Shown: piece after piece, positions 8,869 to 17,544 of the stretch
Layout: each line of letters begins with the position of its first letter
Numbering within the stretch: the stretch's first letter is position 1
Notes under the pieces: model-generated
Told to the model about the DNA's origin: nothing
Database searches by the model: none
Seen by the model: only the letters and a program-made list of their open reading frames with translations
Program-made: the position numbers and the translations under genes
NCBI GenBank assembly: GCA_007135395.1
Contig: SLIZ01000046.1
Location: forward strand, 1-47,508
Direction: 5' to 3'
Length of the DNA: 47,508 nt
DNA from: Wenzhouxiangellaceae bacterium
GTDB lineage: Bacteria; Pseudomonadota; Gammaproteobacteria; Xanthomonadales; Wenzhouxiangellaceae

Positions 8869-10464
8869 ATGAAATCAGTCATGCTTTTGGCATTGGGCGG
8901 CGTGCTCATGGCCGGCATTGCGGTAGCCGACGAGCCGACTCTTGGCGACCTGCTGCGCAAGATCGAAGCGCTCGAGGAGCGTGATCAGCAGCGCCAGGAA
9001 CAGATCGACCGGCTGGAGCGCGAACTGGCGGCCGAACGGGAAACCGAGGAGCGCCCAGCGGAAAGCGAGGAGCGTCCGGGCGAACCGACGGAGCAGCCGG
9101 AGCGCCCGCCCGCGACGGCCACCACCGGTCCGCAGACCGATCCGCTGGATCCGACCCCGGCCCGCATGCGGGCGGCTGGCTCGACCGGTGAAGTGACCTC
9201 CGGAACGGCCTTCAATCCGGCCATCTCGGTGATTCTTGATGGGACCTACGCCCACTTTTCTGATGATCTGGATGACCCGCCGGGCTTTGATTTCGGCCAC
9301 GGGCATGGTCACGGCGGCCACGGCCACGGAATCGAAGAGGGGCTCAACCTTCGTGAAGCCGAATTGACCCTTTCCGGTTCGGTGGATCCGTACTTCGACA
9401 TGATGGTCATGGCTGCGATCTCGGATTCGAATATCGAGCTCGAAGAGGCTTTCATCACGACCCGTGCCTTGCCCGCTGGTACCCAGATCAAGGCCGGCAA
9501 GTTCTTCAGTGACGTCGGCTATATCAACAAGCAGCACATTCATGACTGGCAGTTCGTCGACCAGCCCTGGATGCGCGAGCTGATGTTCGGCGATGAAGGA
9601 CTGAATGAAGTCGGAGTTCAGGCCTCCTGGCTACTGCCCACGGATACCTACACCCGCCTGGGTTTTGAGGTTCTCGAGGGCACCAGCAGCGGGATTGCAA
9701 ATTTCGAGGGTGACGGGCGCCATGAATTGGTCACGGTACTTCCGGGCGATGACAACGAGCCCCAGCGCAATCGCTGGCGAGCCGACAAGAACCTGACCGA
9801 TACCAACGGCCCGCGCCTGTTTACCGGATTTGCCAAATGGGCTCCCGATCTGGGTTTTGACCACGCCATCCAGCTGGGTGCCTCGGGCGGCTACAGCCGG
9901 GTCTGGCAGAACGAAACCGGTCATTCCTCTGGTCGCCTGGAGACCTGGGATGGTGACAGTCGCTTTGTCGGTGCCGACCTGGTCTACAAATACGGCCGTG
10001 GAGGCCTGATGGGGCATGGCAACTTCGTCCTGCAGGCCGAGTACGTCTATCGCGAGCTGGACGTCGAGTACCAAAGCCGCCAGTTCTCCGATTTTTCCAC
10101 CCTGGCACTGACCGGACCGTCGGATGATCCTGATCAGCGCGACCAGCGCTGGAAGCAGGACGCTTTCTATCTCCAGGGAGTGTACGGCTTTGCACCACGC
10201 TGGAATGCGGGGCTGCGGATGGATGGTGTCGGCCTGACGAACCGGACCTTCGACGATGGCACTGATGACCTTGGACGACGGGGCATGCGCGGTGACCTTG
10301 GCGCATCCTGGCGCTACAGTAGCCAGGTCACCTTCGCCCCGACCGAATTCTCACGCCTGCGTGGTCAGGTCAGTTATATCGACCTGGACGACGGTCATGA
10401 TGGCTGGCAATTCATGCTTCAGTACAACATGAGTCTGGGTGTCCACGGTGCGCACGCATTCTGA
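8869..10464 (+). CDS. Outer-membrane beta-barrel protein with His-rich segment, putative zinc channel
   Basis: The 531-residue precursor has a signal peptide (about 1-21, ending AVA-D), a coiled-coil segment (about 25-65) and a Glu/Pro-rich linker (about 65-115). A His-Gly cluster follows (His144, 146, 148, 151, 153), then about 370 residues of alternating hydrophobic and aromatic pattern typical of a porin-like barrel. It ends in phenylalanine, the usual outer-membrane sorting signal. The coiled coil suggests trimerisation. No TonB box or plug domain is seen, so it is not an ordinary TonB-dependent receptor. The His cluster could bind zinc at the mouth of the pore. Zur box 2 upstream and znuA downstream place it in zinc acquisition; that role is inferred, as I recognise no characterised close relative. 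Confidence 0.8.
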   Translation: MKSVMLLALGGVLMAGIAVADEPTLGDLLRKIEALEERDQQRQEQIDRLERELAAERETEERPAESEERPGEPTEQPERPPATATTGPQTDPLDPTPARMRAAGSTGEVTSGTAFNPAISVILDGTYAHFSDDLDDPPGFDFGHGHGHGGHGHGIEEGLNLREAELTLSGSVDPYFDMMVMAAISDSNIELEEAFITTRALPAGTQIKAGKFFSDVGYINKQHIHDWQFVDQPWMRELMFGDEGLNEVGVQASWLLPTDTYTRLGFEVLEGTSSGIANFEGDGRHELVTVLPGDDNEPQRNRWRADKNLTDTNGPRLFTGFAKWAPDLGFDHAIQLGASGGYSRVWQNETGHSSGRLETWDGDSRFVGADLVYKYGRGGLMGHGNFVLQAEYVYRELDVEYQSRQFSDFSTLALTGPSDDPDQRDQRWKQDAFYLQGVYGFAPRWNAGLRMDGVGLTNRTFDDGTDDLGRRGMRGDLGASWRYSSQVTFAPTEFSRLRGQVSYIDLDDGHDGWQFMLQYNMSLGVHGAHAF

Positions 10465-10499
10465 CGAAAGACAGGCTGCGCCGGAGGCTGGCCATGCCC

Positions 10500-10525
10500 C
10501 CCGGCATGCCTGATGGCATGCCGGG
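10500..10525 (+). other. Intra-operon hairpin before znuA
   Basis: CCCGGCATGCC, loop TGAT, GGCATGCCGGG gives a perfect 11-bp stem 36 bases after the outer-membrane gene and 61 bases before znuA. No T-run follows, so it is a poor intrinsic terminator. A hairpin here could protect the upstream message or reduce read-through, giving more outer-membrane protein than transporter. No Zur box is visible between 10465 and 10586, so znuA probably depends on read-through. Confidence 0.5.
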
Positions 10526-10586
10526 TCAATGGCACGGGCCGGCCTTGTTTTACGCACTCACATTCTGAATCGTCACGGAGATTGAC

Positions 10587-11465
10587 ATGAAAAAGTTTCT
10601 GGCAGGTTTGATCCTGACACTGATCTCGATCCAGGCCGTCGCTGAAGTTCGCGTGGTGGCCACCGTACCCAATATGGGCATGCTTGCCCGCGCGGTCGGT
10701 GGTGATGCCGTTTCGGTAACCGTTCTGGCACCGCCGGATCGGGATGCCCACTACCTCGAGGCCCGCCCGTCAATGATGTCGGCGCTTCGTCGCGCCGATA
10801 TCGTCGTCGCGGTCGGGGCCGAGCTCGAAGTTGGCTGGTTGCCGGCAGCCCTGCAGGGCGCACACAATCCCAGAGTCCAGCCGGGCCGTAGCGGATACTT
10901 CGAAGGGGCGGCCCACACCAGCCTGATCCAGGTCGGCGGTGCGGCCGACCGTGCCCAGGGCGATGTTCACCCGGCGGGCAACCCGCACTACTACTTCGAT
11001 CCCGAGCGCATGGCCGAAATCGGATATGCGCTGGCCAGCCGTCTGGGTGAGCTCGATTCGGACAATGCGGACCAGTATCGGGCCAACGCCGAGGAATTTG
11101 CTCAACAGGCTGAAGACCAGGTTGCTGAGTGGAAGTCCCGAGTCGATGATCCGCCTGGCGTGGTTTTTTATCACAAGGATGCGGACTATCTTGCCAAGCT
11201 GCTGGACGCGGATATTCTCGGATATCTCGAGCCCTTGCCTGGTATTCCGCCCACTGCCAGTCATCTCAGGGAGCTTGTCGGCAGCTTACGCGGCACCGAC
11301 GGCGTGATTTTGTATACAGACTTTCAGTCAAGCAGCGGCGCTGATTTCCTCGCTCGTGAACTCGGCTGGTCAGCCCACCAGTTGCCCAACCAGATCGCGA
11401 TTGATGGTAGTGTCGATGACTATTTTTCCATGATCGAACGCTGGGTCGAGGCCATAGTTCGCTGA
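10587..11465 (+). CDS. znuA: Zinc ABC transporter substrate-binding protein (ZnuA/TroA family)
   Basis: A 292-residue periplasmic protein with signal peptide 1-19 (MKKFLAGLILTLISIQAVA). The cluster A-1 binding protein fold is shown by RVVATVPNMGMLARAVGGD and by the expected metal ligands: His55 in DAHYLEARPS, His128 or His134 in GDVHPAGNPHYYFDP, His196 in FYHKDADYL, and probably Asp245 in LYTDF. The flexible His/Asp-rich loop typical of ZnuA is absent, so it is a compact form that may rely on the His-rich outer-membrane partner instead. Zinc rather than manganese is inferred from the Zur boxes upstream. The ATPase gene follows after 20 bases. Confidence 0.85.
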   Translation: MKKFLAGLILTLISIQAVAEVRVVATVPNMGMLARAVGGDAVSVTVLAPPDRDAHYLEARPSMMSALRRADIVVAVGAELEVGWLPAALQGAHNPRVQPGRSGYFEGAAHTSLIQVGGAADRAQGDVHPAGNPHYYFDPERMAEIGYALASRLGELDSDNADQYRANAEEFAQQAEDQVAEWKSRVDDPPGVVFYHKDADYLAKLLDADILGYLEPLPGIPPTASHLRELVGSLRGTDGVILYTDFQSSSGADFLARELGWSAHQLPNQIAIDGSVDDYFSMIERWVEAIVR

Positions 11466-11485
11466 ACGAACCAAACTCTCCAAAG

Positions 11486-12073
11486 ATGCTGGTCTGCTTC
11501 GACCAGCTTGTTGTCGGATATACGGGGCCCGTCGTTGGCCCCGTTTCCTTTTCCCTGTATGCGGGGGAGGTTCTGGGGCTTGGCGGTGCCAACGGTGCCG
11601 GCAAATCGACGCTGCTGCGCGCCCTGACCGGCACGGCTCATATCTTTTCCGGGCGGATCGAGCGCCGCGACGAGCTGCGAGTCGTGCATCACCGACAGCG
11701 ACCCGAAAGGCCACCGGAACTTCCGCTGCTCGGCCGTGAGATGCTGGCTCTGCTTGATGCCGAGTCGGACCCTTCTGCACTGGGAAACGAAGCGATCGAG
11801 AAGTTGATTGCACCACTGCTGGATCAACCGGTCGGCCGGATGAGCGGTGGCCAGTACCAGCTGCTCCAGGCCTGGGCCTGTCTGAACAGCAATGCCCATG
11901 TGGTCCTGCTCGACGAGCCGACCAACAACCTCGACGGCCAGGCAATCGACGCCCTGGGGACCGTGCTTCGTCAAATGGGCTTGGAGCGATCAGCAATTCT
12001 GGTCAGCCATGAGCAGGCTTTTCTGGAAGCCAACTGTGATCGCCAACTGGATGTCAGTGAATGGACGGTCTGA
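11486..12073 (+). CDS. znuC: Zinc ABC transporter ATP-binding protein
   Basis: A 195-residue ATPase. Walker A is GGANGAGKST, the signature is MSGGQYQLLQ, Walker B is VVLLDEPTNNLD, and the H-loop is SHE, so it should be catalytically active. It is shorter than typical ZnuC (about 250 residues): it ends just after the nucleotide-binding core and lacks a C-terminal extension. It begins 20 bases after znuA and overlaps the permease start by 13 bases, indicating translational coupling. Confidence 0.85.
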   Translation: MLVCFDQLVVGYTGPVVGPVSFSLYAGEVLGLGGANGAGKSTLLRALTGTAHIFSGRIERRDELRVVHHRQRPERPPELPLLGREMLALLDAESDPSALGNEAIEKLIAPLLDQPVGRMSGGQYQLLQAWACLNSNAHVVLLDEPTNNLDGQAIDALGTVLRQMGLERSAILVSHEQAFLEANCDRQLDVSEWTV

Positions 12074-12858
12074 TTATTTTCGATCCACTTTTCCGAGTGC
12101 CGTTCTTCAATGGCCTCGTGCTGGCCATCGCGCTGTCGGCCATTGGTGCCTATCTTCGCCTGCGTGATGAATGGCTGTCGGCCTTTTCATTGTCCCAGGT
12201 GGCTGCTGCCGGGGGCGTGCTTGCCTTGCCGCTGGGTCTTCCGATTCTGTTGACTGCAAGCCTGTCGGCCGGATTAGTCGCCCTGGTTTTCGGCCTCATG
12301 TCCCGCGTCGACAACAACCATTACGGCTGGACGATTCTTCTGGGCTGGGCGGCCGCCCTGGTGCTGGCCGCCAATACTCATCAGGGCAGTGTCATTGTTG
12401 AAGCCCTGCTGCGCGGCCAGCTTTACTTTTCCAGCATCTATCATCTGATTGCCGGGCTGGTCTTGCTGGGATTTGTCCTGGTTATTCTGCCCTGGCTGTC
12501 TTCACGCCTGATGACCGGGCGTTTCTTCCCGGATTACTTCCGGGCCAATCGCATGCCGACCTGGCATCATCGCTTGCCATTTGCGCTTCTGGTGGTGTTT
12601 GCCGTGGTCCTGGGAACGGTGGCCATGGGTGCTGTTCCGGCCTTTGCCATTTCTTTTGTACCAGCCTGGGTAGCCTTTGTGCTGTGCAAGGGCTGGCGAA
12701 AAGCCCTGTTTCTGGCCGTATTGCTGGCAGTGGCGGCCTACCTGGTCGGCTTCTCAATTGCCATCCAGTTCGATCAGCCGTTTGGTCCGACTCTGGTCAT
12801 CGTACTGGCACTGCTTGCACCGTTACGCCTGCTTGCAAGCCGGACACGACCGGAATGA
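12061..12858 (+). CDS. znuB: Zinc ABC transporter permease (ABC-3 family)
   Basis: A 265-residue inner-membrane protein with about 7 to 8 hydrophobic helices along its whole length, matching the ABC-3 permeases of metal importers. The usual SHA/ALGG-type segment near helix 2 appears in a divergent form (SLSQVAAAGG). It overlaps the ATPase gene and is the last gene of the zinc cluster. The next gene is convergent, and the 139-base gap has only a weak inverted repeat (CCAGCAA/TTGCTGG). Assignment rests on topology and position as much as on sequence. Confidence 0.8.
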   Translation: MDGLIIFDPLFRVPFFNGLVLAIALSAIGAYLRLRDEWLSAFSLSQVAAAGGVLALPLGLPILLTASLSAGLVALVFGLMSRVDNNHYGWTILLGWAAALVLAANTHQGSVIVEALLRGQLYFSSIYHLIAGLVLLGFVLVILPWLSSRLMTGRFFPDYFRANRMPTWHHRLPFALLVVFAVVLGTVAMGAVPAFAISFVPAWVAFVLCKGWRKALFLAVLLAVAAYLVGFSIAIQFDQPFGPTLVIVLALLAPLRLLASRTRPE

Positions 12859-12997
12859 CAATACGAGGGGAAAACTGGCTCGAACTGTGGGATGTGCCAG
12901 CAACAACACGAATCGTTGATCCCAGGGCTTGCTGGACACTCAGTTTGTCCTGAATCGTTCGAGAGTGGGCTTGGGCGTGCCGTACCCAGGTTCTCCA

Positions 12998-15472
12998 TCA
13001 AGTCCCGGGATTGTTAGCGCGGTCGATTCGTTGGCGGACATCTTCCAGGTGAATGCGGGTCGGGCGGTCGTCGATGCCGTTTTCCAGGGCTTCATCGATT
13101 TCCCCTGCCAGCAGTTGCAACTGATCCCGTATGAGCGGGTGAATATCTGACTGGCGAATGTGCAGGTCGGCGTTGAGCGGCGGGTCGTCGTTGGTCCCGA
13201 CCCGCAGGTTGCCCGATTCCGGGGGTTGCCAGTGATCGGACTCGGCCTCGTGGAGCAGGTAGTGGGCCTGTTCGATGAACGCCCGTTGCAGGTTGCGTCG
13301 CCATGTATCGATGGACTCCTGGTCATTGACCTCCCGCCAGATAATGGCCCGTGCATCGTCGAGCATGTCGGCCGGGCGGTAGGTTTCATCGCCGAGGAAG
13401 GCCTCGTGTTCGATCATCCGGGCCAGCCGGGCATGGTTGAGCAGCCGCTTCACGGCCAGTTCCTGGTAGGCCCGGATCCGCTCCACCGCCCCGGCATGTT
13501 CCAAACGCCGCAACAGGTCCATGTCCAGCGCCCAGGTGGGGGTGCCGAGGACGTGTTCATCGAGGAATGCCATGGCCTTTCGCTGGTAGTCCGGCTCGAT
13601 CGGGGTATAGACCGGTCCCGGTTCACCGTGGCGCTTGTGATGGGTCCAGGAACCGCCGATTGCGGCGGCGGCATGTTCGGCGTAGCGGTTCCACTGGGTG
13701 AGGTTTTGCAGGTAGTGGGTTTCGAGCTCGTAGTAATCGTTGCCCTCGGAAACCACCCAATCGAGCAGGCTTTCGGTGGCCGTCTTCAGGTTGCGCATAC
13801 CGTATTCGGCGGCCTTGACCGGGTCATCGGAAATGCCTTCGGTCATGCGGTACGGGTCCCACTCCACGTCCATTCCGAACTGGGGATGAGCCGAACGAAA
13901 CCAGGGCTTTTCGGCGCGCTCGACGATCCATTCGTCCAGGGTTTTAAATTCGTCTTCCGGACTCGTTGCTTCGGGGATGGGCCGGTAACCCCACATGATT
14001 GCGAACCTGTCCCATAGCCCGATGCGCCGTTCCGGCGGCACGCCGTCGCCGGGCTGGGCGATGTAGTTGTAGCGGGTACGTCCCACCGACGAGGCCGCGT
14101 GGCCCATTTCCTCGACAAATTCCGGCGAGCGCAGGGACTCGACCGGAAACACGAAGTTCGCTCGCTGGTTGTGGGGCAGGCCCATGGCATGGGCCTTTTC
14201 GTGGGAGACCACGTAGCGAAGGGCTTCGCCCAGGTCCTCTTCCGACAGCCGGCTGGTCCTGAAATCCGGGTTGGCCGTGGCCACCTGGGATACCAGCCAC
14301 CAGCGCAGGCGCTCGGCCAGCCCGTGGTACATGTTCATGTGCCCGCGCAGGACTTCTCCGGAACGCGGGTCGATCACGTCCCCCCCGGCGTTGGCCGAAC
14401 GCAGCGGCGAGGCGACGTAGCGGATCACGTTGTAGCGGGCATCGAGCAGGCTGAATTCCGGGTCCTCTTGCTCGGTCGGGGCCAGCCTGGCCTCCACGGC
14501 GTTCTTGAAGCCGGCTTCTTCGAAGGCGCTTTCCCACTCCATGATGCCGGCCTTGAAGTAGGGGATCCATTCCTCCGGGGTTGCTGGGTCGATATACCAG
14601 ACGATGGGCTGTTTGGGCTCGACCAGTTCACCGCGCTTGAACGCTTCCATGTCCGAGGGTTCCAGACGGTAGCGGCGCAGGTACTCGTAGGGACGAACGC
14701 CCTGGAAATCCCGGGAGTAATCGGTCTGGGTGACCGTGATGTAGGTGACCCGCTCATCGGCCAGGCGCGGCATCATGGGTGTCTCGGGCAGCAGGATCAT
14801 CGAGTGGTTGATCTCGAAGGACACCGTGCCGCCACGGGGATTGGAAGGCGGGTTGGCGGCATCGTAGGTGCGCACCGCCCGGACTTCGATGTTCTCGGGA
14901 AAAGCACGGGTCCATTCGAGCCAGCTGCGGTCCGGGTCGAACTCCCGGACTTCCAGGTTCTCGCGTTCGTTTTTCGGAAGGGAAAACGAGGGATGGTCGC
15001 CCAGGTAGAGCCCGGTGACATCGATGACCGAACTTCCATCCCGGTCGATCTCCACGGGAAAACTGGCAATGACCGGCGGGAAATTGGAATTTTCCACGGC
15101 CAGGTGCAGCGGGGAATCTTCCCGGGCGGTATTGGAATGGGACCGGGTGCGAAGATGAATCCGGTCGCCGCGGCGTTCCCACTGCACGACCATGTTGGCC
15201 GTCATCCGGTCACCCCCGCCGAGCCTGGCAAGGCCCTCCTGGGATCGGGCATAGCGGCTCATGACCACCATCTCGCGCCCGAGCATGTCATCGGGGATTT
15301 CGAACACGATACGTCCGTCGGGCTGGTAGACGGTAAACAGCCCCTCTTCTGATTCGGCTGCCTGCAGGTCGTCGTCGACCAGCGGGTCGGCAAGTCCGAC
15401 TGCCGGTAAAGCCAGGATGGCCACGGCGGTTAACAGATACACGGGAAACAGGATTTGCTGGATGGTTTTCAT
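12998..15472 (-). CDS. Secreted zinc-dependent metallopeptidase (DUF5117/DUF4953-like)
   Basis: An 824-residue exported protein; ATG 15472 gives a signal peptide MKTIQQILFPVYLLTAVAILALPAVGLA. The catalytic site is HEKAHAMGLPH (residues 424-434), an extended HEXXHxxGxxH zinc motif as in metzincins, followed by IMWGY in the position of a Met-turn-like segment. The N-terminal 400 residues resemble the DUF5117/5118 region of large bacterial zinc metalloproteases, and the C-terminal 350 residues the DUF4953 region. The substrate is unknown. It is convergent with the zinc-uptake cluster, and a small membrane-protein gene lies 48 bases upstream on the same strand. Confidence 0.85.
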   Translation of the reverse strand: MKTIQQILFPVYLLTAVAILALPAVGLADPLVDDDLQAAESEEGLFTVYQPDGRIVFEIPDDMLGREMVVMSRYARSQEGLARLGGGDRMTANMVVQWERRGDRIHLRTRSHSNTAREDSPLHLAVENSNFPPVIASFPVEIDRDGSSVIDVTGLYLGDHPSFSLPKNERENLEVREFDPDRSWLEWTRAFPENIEVRAVRTYDAANPPSNPRGGTVSFEINHSMILLPETPMMPRLADERVTYITVTQTDYSRDFQGVRPYEYLRRYRLEPSDMEAFKRGELVEPKQPIVWYIDPATPEEWIPYFKAGIMEWESAFEEAGFKNAVEARLAPTEQEDPEFSLLDARYNVIRYVASPLRSANAGGDVIDPRSGEVLRGHMNMYHGLAERLRWWLVSQVATANPDFRTSRLSEEDLGEALRYVVSHEKAHAMGLPHNQRANFVFPVESLRSPEFVEEMGHAASSVGRTRYNYIAQPGDGVPPERRIGLWDRFAIMWGYRPIPEATSPEDEFKTLDEWIVERAEKPWFRSAHPQFGMDVEWDPYRMTEGISDDPVKAAEYGMRNLKTATESLLDWVVSEGNDYYELETHYLQNLTQWNRYAEHAAAAIGGSWTHHKRHGEPGPVYTPIEPDYQRKAMAFLDEHVLGTPTWALDMDLLRRLEHAGAVERIRAYQELAVKRLLNHARLARMIEHEAFLGDETYRPADMLDDARAIIWREVNDQESIDTWRRNLQRAFIEQAHYLLHEAESDHWQPPESGNLRVGTNDDPPLNADLHIRQSDIHPLIRDQLQLLAGEIDEALENGIDDRPTRIHLEDVRQRIDRANNPGT

Positions 15473-15520
15473 GGGCAAAGGCAATTCACGGAAAGAGGTT
15501 GTAAGGAGATTGATCGGAAT

Positions 15521-16090
15521 TCAGGCCTGGTTACCGGCATCGCGGTCGGGCCAGCGCTTGTAACGGATGACAAGCGCCATGCCCCAGATGATGCCGGCAA
15601 TGATCAGGCCCAGCCCGGCAAGGCTGGACAGGATCGTTTTGATCATGATCGGAAGGAACCGGATTTCGCTGAGATAAAAGGCCCGCTCGTCGTCCAGGCC
15701 ATCGATGGCGAAGGTGTAATCGCCTGCCTCGGGCATGTCCATCCGCCCCAGGGAAACCCGCTTGACCCCGCGCAATTCCATGGTCATGTTTCCGCGGGTG
15801 GCTTCCAGGGAGACCGGGTCTTCATTGTCAGTCCGGAATACACGGATGCTGGTCCCGGACGGCAGTTGATCGGGGAAAGTGCGCATGTGACCGTCCAGGT
15901 AGGTCCTGGTCTCAAGCCAGAGCCTGTAGTTGCCGGGTTCGGAGACGCTGACGGTGGTCTCGCCCGGGCCGGTAAACGATGTCCCGGTATCCTTGATTGC
16001 CCCGATCACCGTCACACCGGCGAGTACCCACAGGCCCATACCGAGGATCGTGAGCGCAATCGGCCACTTGAGAAGCAGCAGGTATTTCAT
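15521..16090 (-). CDS. Small membrane-anchored protein, unknown
   Basis: A 189-residue protein starting at ATG 16090. One helix lies near the N-terminus (about 8-30), followed by about 115 extracytoplasmic residues rich in beta pattern (VSVSEPGNYRLWLETRTY, MELRGVKRVSLGRMDMPEAGDYTFAIDG). A second helix spans about 150-172, with a short basic cytoplasmic tail. The beta part reads like a small carbohydrate-binding or jelly-roll-like fold, but I do not recognise the family. It precedes the metallopeptidase by 48 bases and is probably cotranscribed. The frame is open further upstream, but the ATG chosen puts the hydrophobic segment at the N-terminus. Confidence 0.7.
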   Translation of the reverse strand: MKYLLLLKWPIALTILGMGLWVLAGVTVIGAIKDTGTSFTGPGETTVSVSEPGNYRLWLETRTYLDGHMRTFPDQLPSGTSIRVFRTDNEDPVSLEATRGNMTMELRGVKRVSLGRMDMPEAGDYTFAIDGLDDERAFYLSEIRFLPIMIKTILSSLAGLGLIIAGIIWGMALVIRYKRWPDRDAGNQA

Positions 16091-16194
16091 GGCCGACAGT
16101 CTACAGGACCGGGTGCTGTCGGTTGCACTGTGACCTGGTACGAGCGCGTATGATGCGAATTCCGCAGACCGGCCCTTTGCCACTGGAATCGTGC

Positions 16195-17442
16195 ATGACA
16201 TCAACCGTTGCGATCATCGGAAGCGGGATTGCCGGCCTTGCCGCTGCCCATCGGTGCCATGAGGCGGGCTTGCAGCCAACCCTTTTCGAGGTCCGGGAAG
16301 GTCACGGCATGGATGCCCAGACCATCCGGGTCGAGGGCGGAATGGTGGATGTGCCGCTTCGGATCATGAGCCGGGATTCCTGGCGCGAAACCCTGGCGCT
16401 TGCCGGCAAGGTCGGTGTGGATTCCTTCCCGGTCAACGTATATACATCGTGCAGCTGGGCCGACCGGAAGACCTGGTTTCGCAGCGGCCGGGTGCCGTTG
16501 ACCCAGTGGCCGACGGTCGGCTCCTGGCGCTACGTCAATTTCCGGGCATTGCGCCTTGCCCGGGGCCTGGCCCGGTTGTCGAAGCTGACCGGCCGACTGG
16601 ACCCGTCGCGCCCCGAACCGACCCTGGGCCAGGTTCTTCAACAAGAACCCCTGGACCGGCTTTTCCTGCGCGGGCTGATCATGCCGATGCTGTCGACGAT
16701 CTGTACCTGCCAGGAAGAGCATCTGCTGGACTGGCCGGCCGGCCAGATTCTCGACTTGCTGGACAGGATCCTGCACCAGGAGCCCCTGTTGCGGCTTCGC
16801 GGGGGCACTTCGGCGCTGGTCGACGGGCTGGCCCGGGATATTCCCTGCCACCTTGGCAGCCCGGTCAACCGGGTTCGTGCCATAGACGGGGCCATGAGCG
16901 TGCACAACGAGCGCGAAGACGGGGGGCGGTTTGATCGGGTGATCGTGGCCACCCCGGCCAACCAGCTTGATTTTCTCGACCCCGGTCAGTTCGGTGATGA
17001 GGTCGAGTTGCTCAAGGGAATTGGTTACGCCCGGGGCGAACTGGTCGTCCACCGGGACGAGCGGTTCATGCCCCGTGCCCGCCGGGACTGGACAGCACTG
17101 AACTTCCAGACAGACCGGGACCTGGATCGGTCCATGTTCACCGTCTGGGTCAATGCCGTGGAGCCTTCCCTTGCAGACGCCGGGCCGGTGTTCCAGACCT
17201 GGAACCCGATGTTCGAGCCCGACGAGGCCACCGTACTGGGTCGCTTTCCAATGCAGCGGGCGGTGGTGAGCCCGGGTACCGCAGCCATCCACAAGCAGTT
17301 GAAAAACTGGCATGATCAGCCCGGGCGGCAGTTGTTTTACTGTGGTTCCTGGGCCCATGAGGGCGTCCCCCTGCTGGAATCGGCGGTGCGCTCGTCCCGG
17401 GCGGTTGTCGACGGCATGGTTTGCCGGGAATCGACAGCCTAG
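16195..17442 (+). CDS. FAD-dependent oxidoreductase (amine oxidase / COG2907-like)
   Basis: A 415-residue flavoprotein. The N-terminus VAIIGSGIAGLAAAHRCHEAG is a Rossmann dinucleotide-binding motif (Gly9, 11, 14) with Glu32 for the ribose. Near the C-terminus LFYCGSWAHEGVPLLESAV is the second FAD motif. The overall plan resembles predicted NAD/FAD-binding proteins that accompany lipid modification or carotenoid-desaturase-like enzymes, but no cyclopropane synthase or other partner is adjacent, so the substrate is open. ATG 16195 places the Rossmann strand at the expected distance from the start. It is divergent from the small membrane protein across a 104-base gap. Confidence 0.8.
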   Translation: MTSTVAIIGSGIAGLAAAHRCHEAGLQPTLFEVREGHGMDAQTIRVEGGMVDVPLRIMSRDSWRETLALAGKVGVDSFPVNVYTSCSWADRKTWFRSGRVPLTQWPTVGSWRYVNFRALRLARGLARLSKLTGRLDPSRPEPTLGQVLQQEPLDRLFLRGLIMPMLSTICTCQEEHLLDWPAGQILDLLDRILHQEPLLRLRGGTSALVDGLARDIPCHLGSPVNRVRAIDGAMSVHNEREDGGRFDRVIVATPANQLDFLDPGQFGDEVELLKGIGYARGELVVHRDERFMPRARRDWTALNFQTDRDLDRSMFTVWVNAVEPSLADAGPVFQTWNPMFEPDEATVLGRFPMQRAVVSPGTAAIHKQLKNWHDQPGRQLFYCGSWAHEGVPLLESAVRSSRAVVDGMVCRESTA

Positions 17443-17544
17443 GCACATTCGGCGAGAAGCCCGTATTGCAACCACGGCCGGCCAGGGAAGTCGAACTCAC
17501 CATGCCCGGAAGACCTCGGGGCACAAAAAACTGGAGCCAGAATC

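Noticed and set aside
8869-10464. Outer-membrane protein as a TonB-dependent zinc receptor (ZnuD type)
   Set aside because: No TonB box or plug domain and too short (531 residues); a coiled-coil, porin-like barrel fits better.
14099-15352. A 417-codon plus-strand frame opposite the metallopeptidase
   Set aside because: No recognisable motif; the opposite strand contains the HEXXH enzyme with a signal peptide.
16123-16194. Earlier start codons for the FAD oxidoreductase
   Set aside because: The extra N-terminal residues precede the Rossmann strand, which normally begins within a few residues of the start; ATG 16195 fits.
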